Positions 27,282 through 35,724 of a stretch of 64,000 nt of DNA are shown here, one piece after another (position 1 is the stretch's first letter; each line of letters begins with the position of its first letter). A model generated the notes under the pieces. The model searched no databases. It was not told where the DNA came from and worked only from the letters and a program-made list of their open reading frames with translations. The translations under genes were made by a program, and so were the position numbers. Source of the DNA: Senegalimassilia anaerobia JC110 (lineage in GTDB: Bacteria; Actinomycetota; Coriobacteriia; Coriobacteriales; Eggerthellaceae); the NCBI RefSeq assembly GCF_000236865.1, contig NZ_HE611014.1:512130-576129 (forward strand). Direction: 5' to 3'.

Positions 27282-28760
27282 ATGGTCAGGAAACGCAAGG
27301 ACATCACGCAGATCAACTCCAAGCTCACCTCGCGCCGCATGCGCAGCGCTACCTTGGGATCGCACGTCCCCAGGGTGCGCCCGGCGCATATGAACGCCGA
27401 CCAGGTGGGTTTCTCCAGCCCGCGTAGGCAGAAGCGCGCGCAGCGCGGCTACGTGAGCAACGTCATGCCCAGCGCCCAGGGCCCGCGAAGCCGTACCGGT
27501 TATGCCCGAGGGCTCGAGTTCTCGCCGGGGGTCAAGCGCCGCACGCTCGCGAAGCGCGTAGGCATCGCCGTGGCGGTGGTTGCCGTGTTGGCGGCTGTGG
27601 CCTACGGCGTGGGCTCGTTCACCCTCATGGGAAACCTTAACGGCAAGCTGGCGCTCAAGGATTCCGATGCTGCCAAGGCGCTTACTGCTGTGAAGTCCGG
27701 CGATCCGTTCTACACGCTCGTCGTGGCCGAGCTCGATACCCCGGGCATGCCGAACTCCGCCGAGGGCCCCGATGCCCTAGCCCTGGTGCGAACCGATTCC
27801 TCGGGCAAGAACGCCTGTATCATCAGCATCCCCGCCGATGTGCAGGTGTCGCTGAAGGACGGCAAGTATTACCCCATCAGGCAGGCGAGCGTGCGCGAGA
27901 GCGATGCCAGCCTGGTCAGCGCCGTTGCCAGCTTCGCCGACGTGAAGATCTCGCATGTGGTGAAGATCGACGCGCCCGGCCTGGTGCAGCTGGTGGACAC
28001 GCTCGGCGGCGTGGATGTGGACCTTTCCGAAGAGGTGGACGACCCCAATGCCGGCAGCGTGTACTTGCCTGCAGGCGCTCAAACCCTCACCGGCGAAGGC
28101 GCTCTAACGCTGGCGCGCGCCACGAACTTCTCCTCGCCAAGGCAAACCCAGGCGGAAAATCAGCGCAAGCTGCTCGAGGCGGTGTCGTTGCGCATGGTGT
28201 CGGGAGGCAAGTCCAGCTTGGTCGGCCTGCTCGACCAGCTGCAGGGCGCCTTCGGCACCGACATGGGCTCAAGCGATGCGCTGTCTTTGGCCGAGAGCCT
28301 CAAGGGCATGAGCGCCGACTCCGTCACGGGCGCCCTCGTGCCGGGCTACGTCACGCAAAGCGACGGCCAAGATGTGTTCGCGGTTTCGAACTCCTCATGG
28401 ACCGAGATGATGGACCGCGTCGATTCGGGGCAGGAACCCGCCGAGCAGACGCAGGCTGCCACCACCGACCCCGGAAGCTTTACCATCACGCTCAAAAACG
28501 GCGGCGGCATCACGGGTGCGGCGGCCTCCATGGAGTCCACGCTCACTTCGAAGGGCTTCAAGGTCTCGGAGACGGGTAACACCGACACCTCCGTGTACAA
28601 CGAAACGCTGGTCATCTACAACACCAGCGACGCGCAGCCGGCCGCGCAGACCGTGCTCGATGCCATGGGGGTGGGTCGCTTGGTGCAGAACACCGGCGCC
28701 TATTCGTTCGGCACCGATGTGCTGGTTATCCTCGGCAAAGACTGGAAACCATCATCGTAA
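27282..28760 (+). CDS. LytR-CpsA-Psr family protein with LytR C-terminal domain
   Basis: LCP proteins attach teichoic acids or other glycopolymers to peptidoglycan from the outer face of the membrane. The 492-residue protein has a long basic cytoplasmic tail (about 85 residues), one membrane helix (about residues 88-112) and a divergent LCP domain with DALALVRTDSSGKNACIISIPADV and DTLGGVDVDLSEEV. A C-terminal LytR_C domain (FTITLKNGGGITGAA to the end) follows. The usual LCP arginine cluster is weaker than in canonical members. Its position directly after murA fits a wall role. Confidence 0.85.
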   Translation: MVRKRKDITQINSKLTSRRMRSATLGSHVPRVRPAHMNADQVGFSSPRRQKRAQRGYVSNVMPSAQGPRSRTGYARGLEFSPGVKRRTLAKRVGIAVAVVAVLAAVAYGVGSFTLMGNLNGKLALKDSDAAKALTAVKSGDPFYTLVVAELDTPGMPNSAEGPDALALVRTDSSGKNACIISIPADVQVSLKDGKYYPIRQASVRESDASLVSAVASFADVKISHVVKIDAPGLVQLVDTLGGVDVDLSEEVDDPNAGSVYLPAGAQTLTGEGALTLARATNFSSPRQTQAENQRKLLEAVSLRMVSGGKSSLVGLLDQLQGAFGTDMGSSDALSLAESLKGMSADSVTGALVPGYVTQSDGQDVFAVSNSSWTEMMDRVDSGQEPAEQTQAATTDPGSFTITLKNGGGITGAAASMESTLTSKGFKVSETGNTDTSVYNETLVIYNTSDAQPAAQTVLDAMGVGRLVQNTGAYSFGTDVLVILGKDWKPSS

Positions 28761-28772
28761 CCCCATCCAAAC

Positions 28773-28805
28773 GCCCGATGGCCCCATCGGGCGCTGTGGT
28801 AGAAT
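28773..28805 (+). terminator. Hairpin after the LCP gene, followed by a TAGAAT box
   Basis: GCCCGATG-GCCC-CATCGGGC is an eight-base stem with a four-base loop and no T-run. TAGAAT (28800-28805) after it may be the -10 box for the NifU-like gene; no clear -35 is visible. Confidence 0.45.
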
Positions 28806-28847
28806 CGCTCATGATGAACAAAAGACCGAAAGGCAAAGGAGAACCCC

Positions 28848-29081
28848 ATGGTTGAGAAGACCGATGTTGCAGCAGTGCTCGAGCTCATCCGACCCAGCCT
28901 GCAGGCTGACGGCGGCGACGTGAAGCTCATCGACGTCGACGAGGACGGTGTGGTTACCGTCGAGCTGCAGGGCGCTTGCAAGGGCTGCCCCATGTCCCAG
29001 ATGACGCTGGCAAACGGCGTCGAGCGCATCCTCAAGGAGCGCGTGCCCGGCGTCACCCGCGTGGTGCCGGCGGTCATGTAA
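28848..29081 (+). CDS. NifU C-terminal-domain protein (Nfu-type Fe-S carrier)
   Basis: The 77-residue protein is a stand-alone Nfu domain. It opens with AAVLELIRPSLQADGGDVKL and has the cluster-binding ACKGCPMSQMTL (CxxC). Such proteins hold and deliver iron-sulfur clusters. AAAGGAG lies before the ATG. It is the first of three consecutive small cysteine-bearing genes, which may share a transcript. Confidence 0.92.
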   Translation: MVEKTDVAAVLELIRPSLQADGGDVKLIDVDEDGVVTVELQGACKGCPMSQMTLANGVERILKERVPGVTRVVPAVM

Positions 29082-29126
29082 GCAGGTAAACATCAGGTAA
29101 GCAGGCGGAGAAGGGAAGCGGAAGGC

Positions 29127-29423
29127 ATGAAGTGTTGGGAGTTGCGCGGTTGCTACGAAGATGCCGAGATGAACGGCCGCTGCCCGCATAACATTCCCGG
29201 CGAACCGTGCCCCGCAGATTGCCACTTCGCCGCCTGCTTCCGTCCCACCCACGTGGTGTGCACCGATTTCGGCAAACTGCTCAACCCCAGCCGCGATTTC
29301 GACGCGGCGGTCAAGGAGATCTGCCGCTTCTGCGAGTTCTTTTTGGAGCACGGGCCGAGCACGGCGGATCGCGTAGACGAAGGCCCCACCCGTCAGGGCA
29401 ATCCGAACAGGTTCTTGCTCTAA
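29127..29423 (+). CDS. Small nine-cysteine protein (CW-type motif), function unknown
   Basis: The 98-residue protein carries nine cysteines, mostly in its first half: MKCWELRGC, GRCPHN, EPCPADCHFAAC, VVC, and later ICRFC. The opening MKCWE resembles the small two-CW domain family found in anaerobes, which is thought to bind metal. I do not recognise a function. It lies 45 bases after the Nfu gene and 25 bases before a zinc-ribbon gene, so an Fe-S or redox role is an inference from position. Confidence 0.7.
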   Translation: MKCWELRGCYEDAEMNGRCPHNIPGEPCPADCHFAACFRPTHVVCTDFGKLLNPSRDFDAAVKEICRFCEFFLEHGPSTADRVDEGPTRQGNPNRFLL

Positions 29424-29448
29424 GGACGTTTCAGTGGAGGCCGTGAAC

Positions 29449-29658
29449 ATGTATGCCGCGTGCCCTAGCTGCGGGTGCGGCACGTTCGATATGGCGCGAT
29501 ACCGCGCCATTATGGTATTGGGCCCCGAAACGGCCCTGTTCACCCTAGATTGCCCCAAGTGCGGCGCGCAGGTTCAGCTGTTGCGCGCCATCCCCGGCGC
29601 GCTTCGTGAAGAGGTTAGGGCAAGCGCCCAACAGGTTGGCGCAGGGGGCTTGAACTAA
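29449..29658 (+). CDS. Small zinc-ribbon protein
   Basis: The 69-residue protein has two cysteine pairs, CPSCGCG and CPKCG, about 30 residues apart, a likely zinc ribbon, and a C-terminal helix. No further family is recognised. ATG 29449 has GGAGG eight bases upstream; a GTG at 29434 is the alternative but would overlap that ribosome binding site. It closes the three-gene cluster with the Nfu and nine-cysteine genes. Confidence 0.65.
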   Translation: MYAACPSCGCGTFDMARYRAIMVLGPETALFTLDCPKCGAQVQLLRAIPGALREEVRASAQQVGAGGLN

Positions 29659-29669
29659 GGTATCCTTTT

Positions 29670-29701
29670 CTCCGTTCGACTGCTATGGAACGGAGCTTTT
29701 C
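29670..29701 (+). terminator. Terminator-like hairpin covering the lgt ribosome binding site
   Basis: CTCCGTT (29670-29676) and AACGGAG (29689-29695) pair, followed by CTTTTC. The GGAG of the right arm lies eight bases before the lgt ATG, so the hairpin could both end upstream transcription and hide the ribosome binding site. Confidence 0.55.
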
Positions 29702-29703
29702 CC

Positions 29704-30537
29704 ATGTTAAACGAGATATATCGCATGCTCGACCCGGTGGCGTTCGCCGTCGGGCCTTTTGTTGTGCGCTGGTACGGCATCGCCTATGTGGCAGGTTTCG
29801 TGTGCGCGGCGCTCGTGCTGTGGCAGGTGGCGAAGCGCTGGAAGGTGCGGGTGGATGCGGACAGCCTGTTCACGGTGGTGCTGTGCGCCATCGTGGGCGT
29901 GATCTTGGGAGGACGTCTAGGTTACGTCCTTGTCTATGGCGATGGCTACTATTTCTCCCATCCCGCCGAGATCTTGGCGTTCAGCCATGGCGGCATGAGC
30001 TTTCATGGGGGCCTTATCGGCGCGCTGCTCTCGGGCATCGTCGCGGCGCGCTTCACCGGCATCCCGTACCTCACGCTTGCCGATATGGGCTGCATCGCGG
30101 CGCCCATCGGCTTGTTTTTCGGCCGCTGCGCCAACTTCGTGAACGGCGAGTTGTGGGGCGCGCCCACCAGCTTGCCCTGGGGCGTGGTGTTCGGCGGTAC
30201 GGCGGGCGTGATGCCGCGTCATCCCTCGCAGCTCTACGAGGCCCTGCTCGAGGGCGTCGTGTTGTTCTGCGTGTTGTACATCCTGTCGCGCAAGCAACCG
30301 CCGCGTCCGCAGGGGACGTTTCTGGGCGTGTTCTTGGTGGGCTACGGCTTGTTCCGCTTCCTTATCGAGTTCGTCCGCCAGCCCGATGCGCAAATCGGCT
30401 ACCTGTGGGGAGGGTGGCTGACTATGGGCCAGGTCCTCAGCGTGCCGCTCATGGTGGCGGGGGCATGCGCCCTTGTTTATGCCGTTCGCGTTAAGAAACC
30501 GCAAAAAGGGCTTCCAGAAATGATACAAAAGCAGTAA
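29704..30537 (+). CDS. lgt: Prolipoprotein diacylglyceryl transferase
   Basis: Lgt moves a diacylglyceryl group onto the lipobox cysteine of prelipoproteins in the membrane. The 277-residue polytopic protein shows VRWYGIAYVAGF, GGRLGYVL, GGMSFHGGLIGA, and the Lgt signature GRCANFVNGELWG, then HPSQLYEALLEG. About seven membrane segments are predicted. One client in this window is the solute-binding lipoprotein at 61299-62912. Confidence 0.95.
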   Translation: MLNEIYRMLDPVAFAVGPFVVRWYGIAYVAGFVCAALVLWQVAKRWKVRVDADSLFTVVLCAIVGVILGGRLGYVLVYGDGYYFSHPAEILAFSHGGMSFHGGLIGALLSGIVAARFTGIPYLTLADMGCIAAPIGLFFGRCANFVNGELWGAPTSLPWGVVFGGTAGVMPRHPSQLYEALLEGVVLFCVLYILSRKQPPRPQGTFLGVFLVGYGLFRFLIEFVRQPDAQIGYLWGGWLTMGQVLSVPLMVAGACALVYAVRVKKPQKGLPEMIQKQ

Positions 30538-30682
30538 CATATAGGTACGCAACAGACGGGATGCGGGAGCGTAACGGGTTGGCTAACATCTACCCACGCG
30601 CCCTCCGCGTTCGCAAGGCGCTATCTATACTGAGAGCAACGGCACCACGGGGGTTGCCGTTGAAACCTGAGAGGGGTTTACC

Positions 30683-31063
30683 ATGGACGTCAAATTCTTC
30701 AAGTGCATGCATTGCGGCAACGTGGCTATCAAGCCGTTCGACCAGGGCGTGCCCATGTCCTGCTGCGGCGAGAAGATGGTCGAGCTTCGCGCCAACGACA
30801 CCGATGGCGCCAAGGAGAAGCACGTGCCGCAGGTCGTCGTCGACGGCTCCACGGTTCACGTGAAGGTGGGCGAGGTCGCCCATCCCATGACGCCTGAGCA
30901 TCTGATCGCGTTCATCGTGCTCGTCACCGAGAAGGGCTACCAGATCGCCCCGCTCACCGCGCAGGACGCCCCTGAGGCAACCTTCGCTCTGGCCGCCGGC
31001 GATACGCCGGTGAAGGCGTACGAATACTGCAACCTCCACGGCCTGTGGGTCAAGGAGGTCTAG
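30683..31063 (+). CDS. dfx: Desulfoferrodoxin (superoxide reductase)
   Basis: This non-heme iron enzyme reduces superoxide to peroxide without making oxygen, a hallmark of anaerobes. The 126-residue protein has the desulforedoxin domain with C8, C11, C27 and C28 (CMHC, CC) and the catalytic center II ligands H47, H67, H73, C116 and H119 (EKHVPQ, AHPMTPEH, CNLHG). It is therefore a two-iron 2Fe-SOR. A TATACT box at 30626-30631 and a short leader hairpin (about 30638-30662) precede it. GAGAGGGG lies before ATG 30683. Confidence 0.95.
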   Translation: MDVKFFKCMHCGNVAIKPFDQGVPMSCCGEKMVELRANDTDGAKEKHVPQVVVDGSTVHVKVGEVAHPMTPEHLIAFIVLVTEKGYQIAPLTAQDAPEATFALAAGDTPVKAYEYCNLHGLWVKEV

Positions 31064-31087
31064 CACCCGGGCAACGCGCGCGAAAAG

Positions 31088-31124
31088 GACGGACCCGCAG
31101 CGGGTATGCTGCGGGTCCGTTTTC
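31088..31124 (+). terminator. Intrinsic terminator after desulfoferrodoxin
   Basis: ACGGACCCGCAG and CTGCGGGTCCGT form a perfect 12-base stem with an eight-base loop, followed by TTTTC. Confidence 0.88.
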
Positions 31125-31287
31125 GTCTCGGCGTGCGTTTCCGCATGGTGCCCGCTGTTTTTTCGCGGAGATTTTTGCGATGAGTCTAGCGCAAAAGTGG
31201 GGTTTTCCGATTGCCGATAAATCGCAGCCGTTTAGCGGTATAGTTTTTCATTATGTGAGACGAAAACCGCAACGGTAAGGTGGCTGC

Positions 31288-32775
31288 ATGGCAAAGCGAA
31301 CGAAGATTGTATGCACCCTTGGCCCGTCCGTCGACAGCGAGTCGACGCTCAAAGGGCTGATCAACGCGGGTATGGATATCGCCCGCTTCAATTTCTCGCA
31401 CGGCTCGCATGATGAGCAGCGTGCGCGCATGGACCGTTTGCGCAAGGTCCGTCGCGAAATGGACAGCCCCTGCGCCATCTTGCTCGACACGAAGGGCCCG
31501 GAAATCCGCACGGGCGAGCTGGCGGGCCATAAGCCGGTGCAGCTTATGGCGGGCAACTCGTTCACGTTCACCGAGGCGGCGGTCGGAGGCAACGATCGCG
31601 TGGTCAGCCAAACCTGCAAGGGCCTGGCCGATGTCGTTTCTCCCGGCACGGTCATCCTGGTCGACGACGGGCTCATCGAGCTTGCCGTCGATAGCGTCGA
31701 GGGCGGCGACATCCATTGCACCGTGCAAAACTCCGGCATGCTCGGCGAGCGCAAATCCATGAACCTTCCCGGAACATCGCTGCCTCTGCCGGTCATGACC
31801 GACCAGGATCGCGCCGACCTGCTGTTCGGTATCGAGCAAGGTGTCGACTTCATCGCTGCGTCTTTTATCCGCGATGCCGCGGGCGTGCGCGAGATGCGCG
31901 CGTTTTTGAACGAACACGGCGGCTCCGACATCATGTTCCTCTCGAAAATCGAATGCCACGAGGCCGTTGAGAACATCAACGAGATCATAGAGGCGTCCGA
32001 CGGCATCATGATCGCCCGCGGCGATTTGGGCGTGGAGGTTCCGGCATATAAGGTGCCGCATATCCAGAAGGAGATCATCCGCGCCTGCAACCGCGCGTCG
32101 AAGCCCGTTATCACGGCAACGCAGATGCTTGATTCCATGATCCGCAATCCTCGTCCCACGCGTGCCGAGGTGGGGGATGTGGCCAACGCCATCTACGACG
32201 GCACCGACGCGGTCATGCTGTCGGGCGAAACGGCGTGCGGCCAGTACCCGGTTCCCGCCGTGCAGATGATGGCCCGCGTCGCCGAGGCAAGCGAGCCGTA
32301 CCTGTTCGACGAGCGCTTCCCCGATCGCACGCGCGTCGCCGCGCGCGTGGCTCTGGCCGTGGGCCTTGCCGCCGTGCAAACCGCCGAAACCGTCAACGCC
32401 GCCTGCATCGTGGCACCCACCATGTCGGGCCGTACGGTGCGCTTGGTGTCCAATCTGCGCCCGCGCGTTCCCATTTACGCGGTCACGCCGTCGGAGCGCG
32501 TGATGCGTCAGCAGCAAATCCACTGGGGCGTCGTGCCCATGCTCGGCGATGTGCAGGGCGATATGCGCAGCGTCGTGGACAATGCGCGCGATGCCGTGGT
32601 GTCGAAGGGCCTTCTGCGCCCGGGCGACGTCGCCGTGTTCACCGCGGGCGATCGCTCTACCAGCCCTGTGGTGTCCAAGGGCCCTGACGGCGCGGAGTCC
32701 GTCGCAGCCACCAACGTCATGTACGTGGTGCAGATCCGGGAAAACGATACAACCAAACAAAAGGGAGGGAAGTAA
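31288..32775 (+). CDS. pyk: Pyruvate kinase
   Basis: Pyruvate kinase makes ATP and pyruvate from PEP. The 495-residue protein shows RTKIVCTLGPS, MDIARFNFSHG, LLDTKGPEIRTG, KIECHEAVENI, the magnesium site IARGDLGVEVP, and TQMLDSMIRNPRPTRAEVGDVAN with the DAVMLSGETA signature. The C-terminal alpha/beta domain is present, so the length is normal. Its TAA stop shares a base with the ATG of rhaB (TAATG), so the housekeeping glycolytic gene is coupled to the rhamnose operon. A TATAGT box (31239-31244) may be its -10; no good -35 is seen. Confidence 0.95.
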   Translation: MAKRTKIVCTLGPSVDSESTLKGLINAGMDIARFNFSHGSHDEQRARMDRLRKVRREMDSPCAILLDTKGPEIRTGELAGHKPVQLMAGNSFTFTEAAVGGNDRVVSQTCKGLADVVSPGTVILVDDGLIELAVDSVEGGDIHCTVQNSGMLGERKSMNLPGTSLPLPVMTDQDRADLLFGIEQGVDFIAASFIRDAAGVREMRAFLNEHGGSDIMFLSKIECHEAVENINEIIEASDGIMIARGDLGVEVPAYKVPHIQKEIIRACNRASKPVITATQMLDSMIRNPRPTRAEVGDVANAIYDGTDAVMLSGETACGQYPVPAVQMMARVAEASEPYLFDERFPDRTRVAARVALAVGLAAVQTAETVNAACIVAPTMSGRTVRLVSNLRPRVPIYAVTPSERVMRQQQIHWGVVPMLGDVQGDMRSVVDNARDAVVSKGLLRPGDVAVFTAGDRSTSPVVSKGPDGAESVAATNVMYVVQIRENDTTKQKGGK

Positions 32776-34253
32776 TGCCGCAGCAGCGTTACTACCTCGC
32801 CATCGACATCGGGGCGTCAAGCGGGCGCCACGTGCTCGGTAGCGTGAACGGAAACGGCGTCATCGAGCTCGAGGAGGTGCACCGCTTCGACAACGTGCAG
32901 GTGCGCCGCCGCGGGCACGATTGCTGGGATATCGACATGATCTGGGAAAACATCCTGATCGGCTTGGAGAAATGCCGCGAAGCCGGTAAGATCCCCGAGA
33001 CGATCGGCATCGACACCTGGGGCGTGGACTTCGTCTTGGTCGATGCGCAGGGCCGGCTCGTCGGCGACGCGGTGGCGTATCGCGACGCGCGCACCAGCGA
33101 TGTCGCCGCCGATGTCGATGCGGGCATCGGCCTGGAGAGGCTCTATCGCGTCACGGGCATCCAGCGCCAAGCGTTCAACACGGTTTACCAGCTTGCGGCG
33201 CTCTCGCGCGAGCATCCCGAGGAGCTTGAGGCGGCCGATCGCTTCCTCATGGTGCCCGAATACCTGAACTACCTGCTCACGGGCTGCATGGTGAACGAAT
33301 ACACCAACGCCACCACCACGAACCTCGTCAACGCGCGCACCTGCACGTGGGACCCGTTCGCGCTTGAGGCGGCCGAGGCCCCCGCGCGCCTGTTCGGCGA
33401 TATCGCCATGCCCGGCACGGTGGTGGGCGGGCTTACACCCGAGGTGCAGCAGCGCGTGGGCTTCGACGCCCAGGTCATGCTGCCCGCCACGCACGACACG
33501 GGTTCGGCGTTTCTGGCGGTGCCCGCGCGCGACGCGCAGGCGGTCTACCTCTCAAGCGGCACGTGGAGCCTGCTCGGCGTTGAGCACGAGGGCCCCATCA
33601 CCTCCGATGCCAGCAGGTATCAGAACTTCACGAACGAGGGCGGCTACTTGAAGCGCTTCCGCTTCCTGAAGAACATCATGGGCCTGTGGATGATCCAATC
33701 CATCCGCCGCGAGCTCAACGGCGTCAGCTACGTCGCCGGCAAGGGCGCCGAGCTCAAGCGCGCTGCGAAAGAGGTCGGCTTCGGCGAGCTGGCTGATGCC
33801 GCGCGCGCCGAGCAGCAGCTGCACCCCGATGCCCCTGTCTCGCACGTCAACGTCAACGACGATCGCTTTCTGGCTCCCGCGTCCATGATCGAGGAGATCA
33901 AGGCTGCCTGCCGTGAGACGGGCCAACCCGTTCCCGACACCGTCGGCGAGCTGATGCGCTGCGTGTACGAGAGCCTGACGGGCTGTTACGCCGATTCCAT
34001 CAACGAGCTGTCGGCGCTGACCGGCCGCACGTACACCTCCATCAACATCGTCGGCGGGGGATGCCAGGACACCTACCTCAACGAGCTGACGGCCCGTGCC
34101 TGCGGCATCCCCGTGTTCGCCGGCCCCATCGAGGGCACCAGCCTGGGCAACCTTATGGTGCAGATGATCGGCGATGGCGTCTTCGCCGATCTCGACGAGG
34201 CGCGAGAGGCCATCCGCCGTTCGTTCGACGTGGTGGAATATCAGCCCGAATAA
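32775..34253 (+). CDS. rhaB: L-rhamnulokinase
   Basis: The 492-residue FGGY-family kinase phosphorylates L-rhamnulose. It has the RhaB opening YYLAIDIGASSGRHVLG, then IGIDTWGVDFVLVD, RQAFNTVYQL, HDTGSAFLAVP, YLSSGTWSLLG and NIVGGGCQDTYLNE, all typical of rhamnulokinases. The start overlaps the pyk stop by one base. The next genes, rhaA and rhaD, supply the preceding and following steps. Confidence 0.94.
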   Translation: MPQQRYYLAIDIGASSGRHVLGSVNGNGVIELEEVHRFDNVQVRRRGHDCWDIDMIWENILIGLEKCREAGKIPETIGIDTWGVDFVLVDAQGRLVGDAVAYRDARTSDVAADVDAGIGLERLYRVTGIQRQAFNTVYQLAALSREHPEELEAADRFLMVPEYLNYLLTGCMVNEYTNATTTNLVNARTCTWDPFALEAAEAPARLFGDIAMPGTVVGGLTPEVQQRVGFDAQVMLPATHDTGSAFLAVPARDAQAVYLSSGTWSLLGVEHEGPITSDASRYQNFTNEGGYLKRFRFLKNIMGLWMIQSIRRELNGVSYVAGKGAELKRAAKEVGFGELADAARAEQQLHPDAPVSHVNVNDDRFLAPASMIEEIKAACRETGQPVPDTVGELMRCVYESLTGCYADSINELSALTGRTYTSINIVGGGCQDTYLNELTARACGIPVFAGPIEGTSLGNLMVQMIGDGVFADLDEAREAIRRSFDVVEYQPE

Positions 34254-34356
34254 CCCGTGTGCGCAGGGCCCGCCGCGCGTCGGCTCTGCGCACCCGAATC
34301 GGTTCACCGCCGCAACGCGGCTTGAACATAGCAATTCATCCAAGATAGGAGCGCAC

Positions 34357-35616
34357 ATGAGCACAGCTTACGAACTGGCACGCGAGGCATATGCCGCCGA
34401 GGGCATCGACACCGAGGCGGTCCTGGCGAAGCTGGCCGGCAAGGCGATCTCCGTCAACTGCTGGCAAGGCGACGACGTCATGGGTTTCGACCAGAAGGAC
34501 AACGCGGCTTCCGGCGGCATCATGACCACGGGCAACTACCCGGGCCGCGCCCGCACCTTCGAGGAGCTGACGGCCGACTTCGAGAAGGCGTGCAGCCTCA
34601 TTCCCGGCAAGAAGCGCATCAACCTGCATGCAAGCTACGCCATCTTCACCGATGAGAACCCTTGGGTCGACCGCGATCAGATCGAGTACAAGCACTTCGA
34701 GCCCTGGGTGGCATGGGCCAAGGAGCACGGCTACGGCATCGACTTCAACCCCACGTTGTTCAGCCATCCCATGGTCAAGGAGGGCCTGACGGTCTCCTCG
34801 CCGGACAAGGATGTGCGCGACTTCTGGATCCGCCACTGCATCGCGTGCCGCAAGATCGCCGAGCGCATCGGCGAGGAGCTTGACGACATGGTGCTCAACA
34901 ACTTCTGGATCCCCGATGGCCTGAAGGACTACCCGGCAGATCGCTTCGGCATGCGTGAGCGCCTGCGCGATGCGCTCGACGAGATTTACTCCTTCGAAAC
35001 GCCGCACGTGATCGACGCCATGGAGCAGAAGGTCTTCGGCATCGGCGTCGAGGGCTTCACCACCGGCAACCAGGAGTTCTACGTGTCCTATGCCGCGAAG
35101 AAGGGCGGCAACCACGTGGTGCTCATCGACGCCGGCCACTTCAACCCCATGGAAAACATCGCCGACAAGCTCTCCAGCTTGCTGCTGTTCTTCCCGTACG
35201 TGCCGCTGCACGTCACCCGCTCCATGCATTGGGACTCCGACCACGTGGTGCTGTTCGATGACAACATCAAGGAGATCGCCGGCGAGATCGTGCGCTGCCC
35301 GGACGGCTGGGACAAGGTCATCATCGGCCTCGACTTCTTCGACGCGTCCATCAACCGCATCGGCGCCTGGGCGACCGGCACCCGCGCCATGGAGAAGAGC
35401 CTGCTGTTCGAGCTGCTGCAGCCCGTCGAGCGCCTCAAGGAGCTGCAGGATACGTATCGCTTCTCCGAGAAGATGATCGTCACCGAGCAGTTCAAGACCA
35501 TGCCGTTCGGCGCCGTGTGGGATGAGTACTGCCGTCGCGAGGGCGTGCCGACCGATGGCGGGCTGTGGGCTCCCATCAAGGCCTATGAGGACGAGGTGCT
35601 CTCCGGCCGCGCGTAG
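34357..35616 (+). CDS. rhaA: L-rhamnose isomerase
   Basis: RhaA converts L-rhamnose to L-rhamnulose using a metal ion. The 419-residue protein shows SVNCWQGDDV, ASGGIMTTGNYPG, KRINLHASYAI, IDFNPTLFSHP, NNFWIPDG, VLIDAGHFNPMENIADK and HVTRSMHWDSDHVV, which hold the metal-binding Glu, Asp and His residues of the family. ATG 34357 is chosen because GATAGGAG precedes it; the open frame begins upstream inside rhaB. About 100 bases separate it from rhaB. Confidence 0.95.
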   Translation: MSTAYELAREAYAAEGIDTEAVLAKLAGKAISVNCWQGDDVMGFDQKDNAASGGIMTTGNYPGRARTFEELTADFEKACSLIPGKKRINLHASYAIFTDENPWVDRDQIEYKHFEPWVAWAKEHGYGIDFNPTLFSHPMVKEGLTVSSPDKDVRDFWIRHCIACRKIAERIGEELDDMVLNNFWIPDGLKDYPADRFGMRERLRDALDEIYSFETPHVIDAMEQKVFGIGVEGFTTGNQEFYVSYAAKKGGNHVVLIDAGHFNPMENIADKLSSLLLFFPYVPLHVTRSMHWDSDHVVLFDDNIKEIAGEIVRCPDGWDKVIIGLDFFDASINRIGAWATGTRAMEKSLLFELLQPVERLKELQDTYRFSEKMIVTEQFKTMPFGAVWDEYCRREGVPTDGGLWAPIKAYEDEVLSGRA

Positions 35617-35724
35617 GCGGGCAGCCCTTCACGTTCAATGAAAGCAAGTGGCGGGTGTGGAACGCGCATTCGCGCCCGCCCGGTCCGCGCCGTAGTTCCC
35701 GGCGCATGATGGAAAGGTAGGAAC

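Noticed and set aside
30561-30863. A 100-codon frame across the start of desulfoferrodoxin
   Set aside because: It overlaps the SOR gene in another frame and the SOR ligands are all in the other frame.
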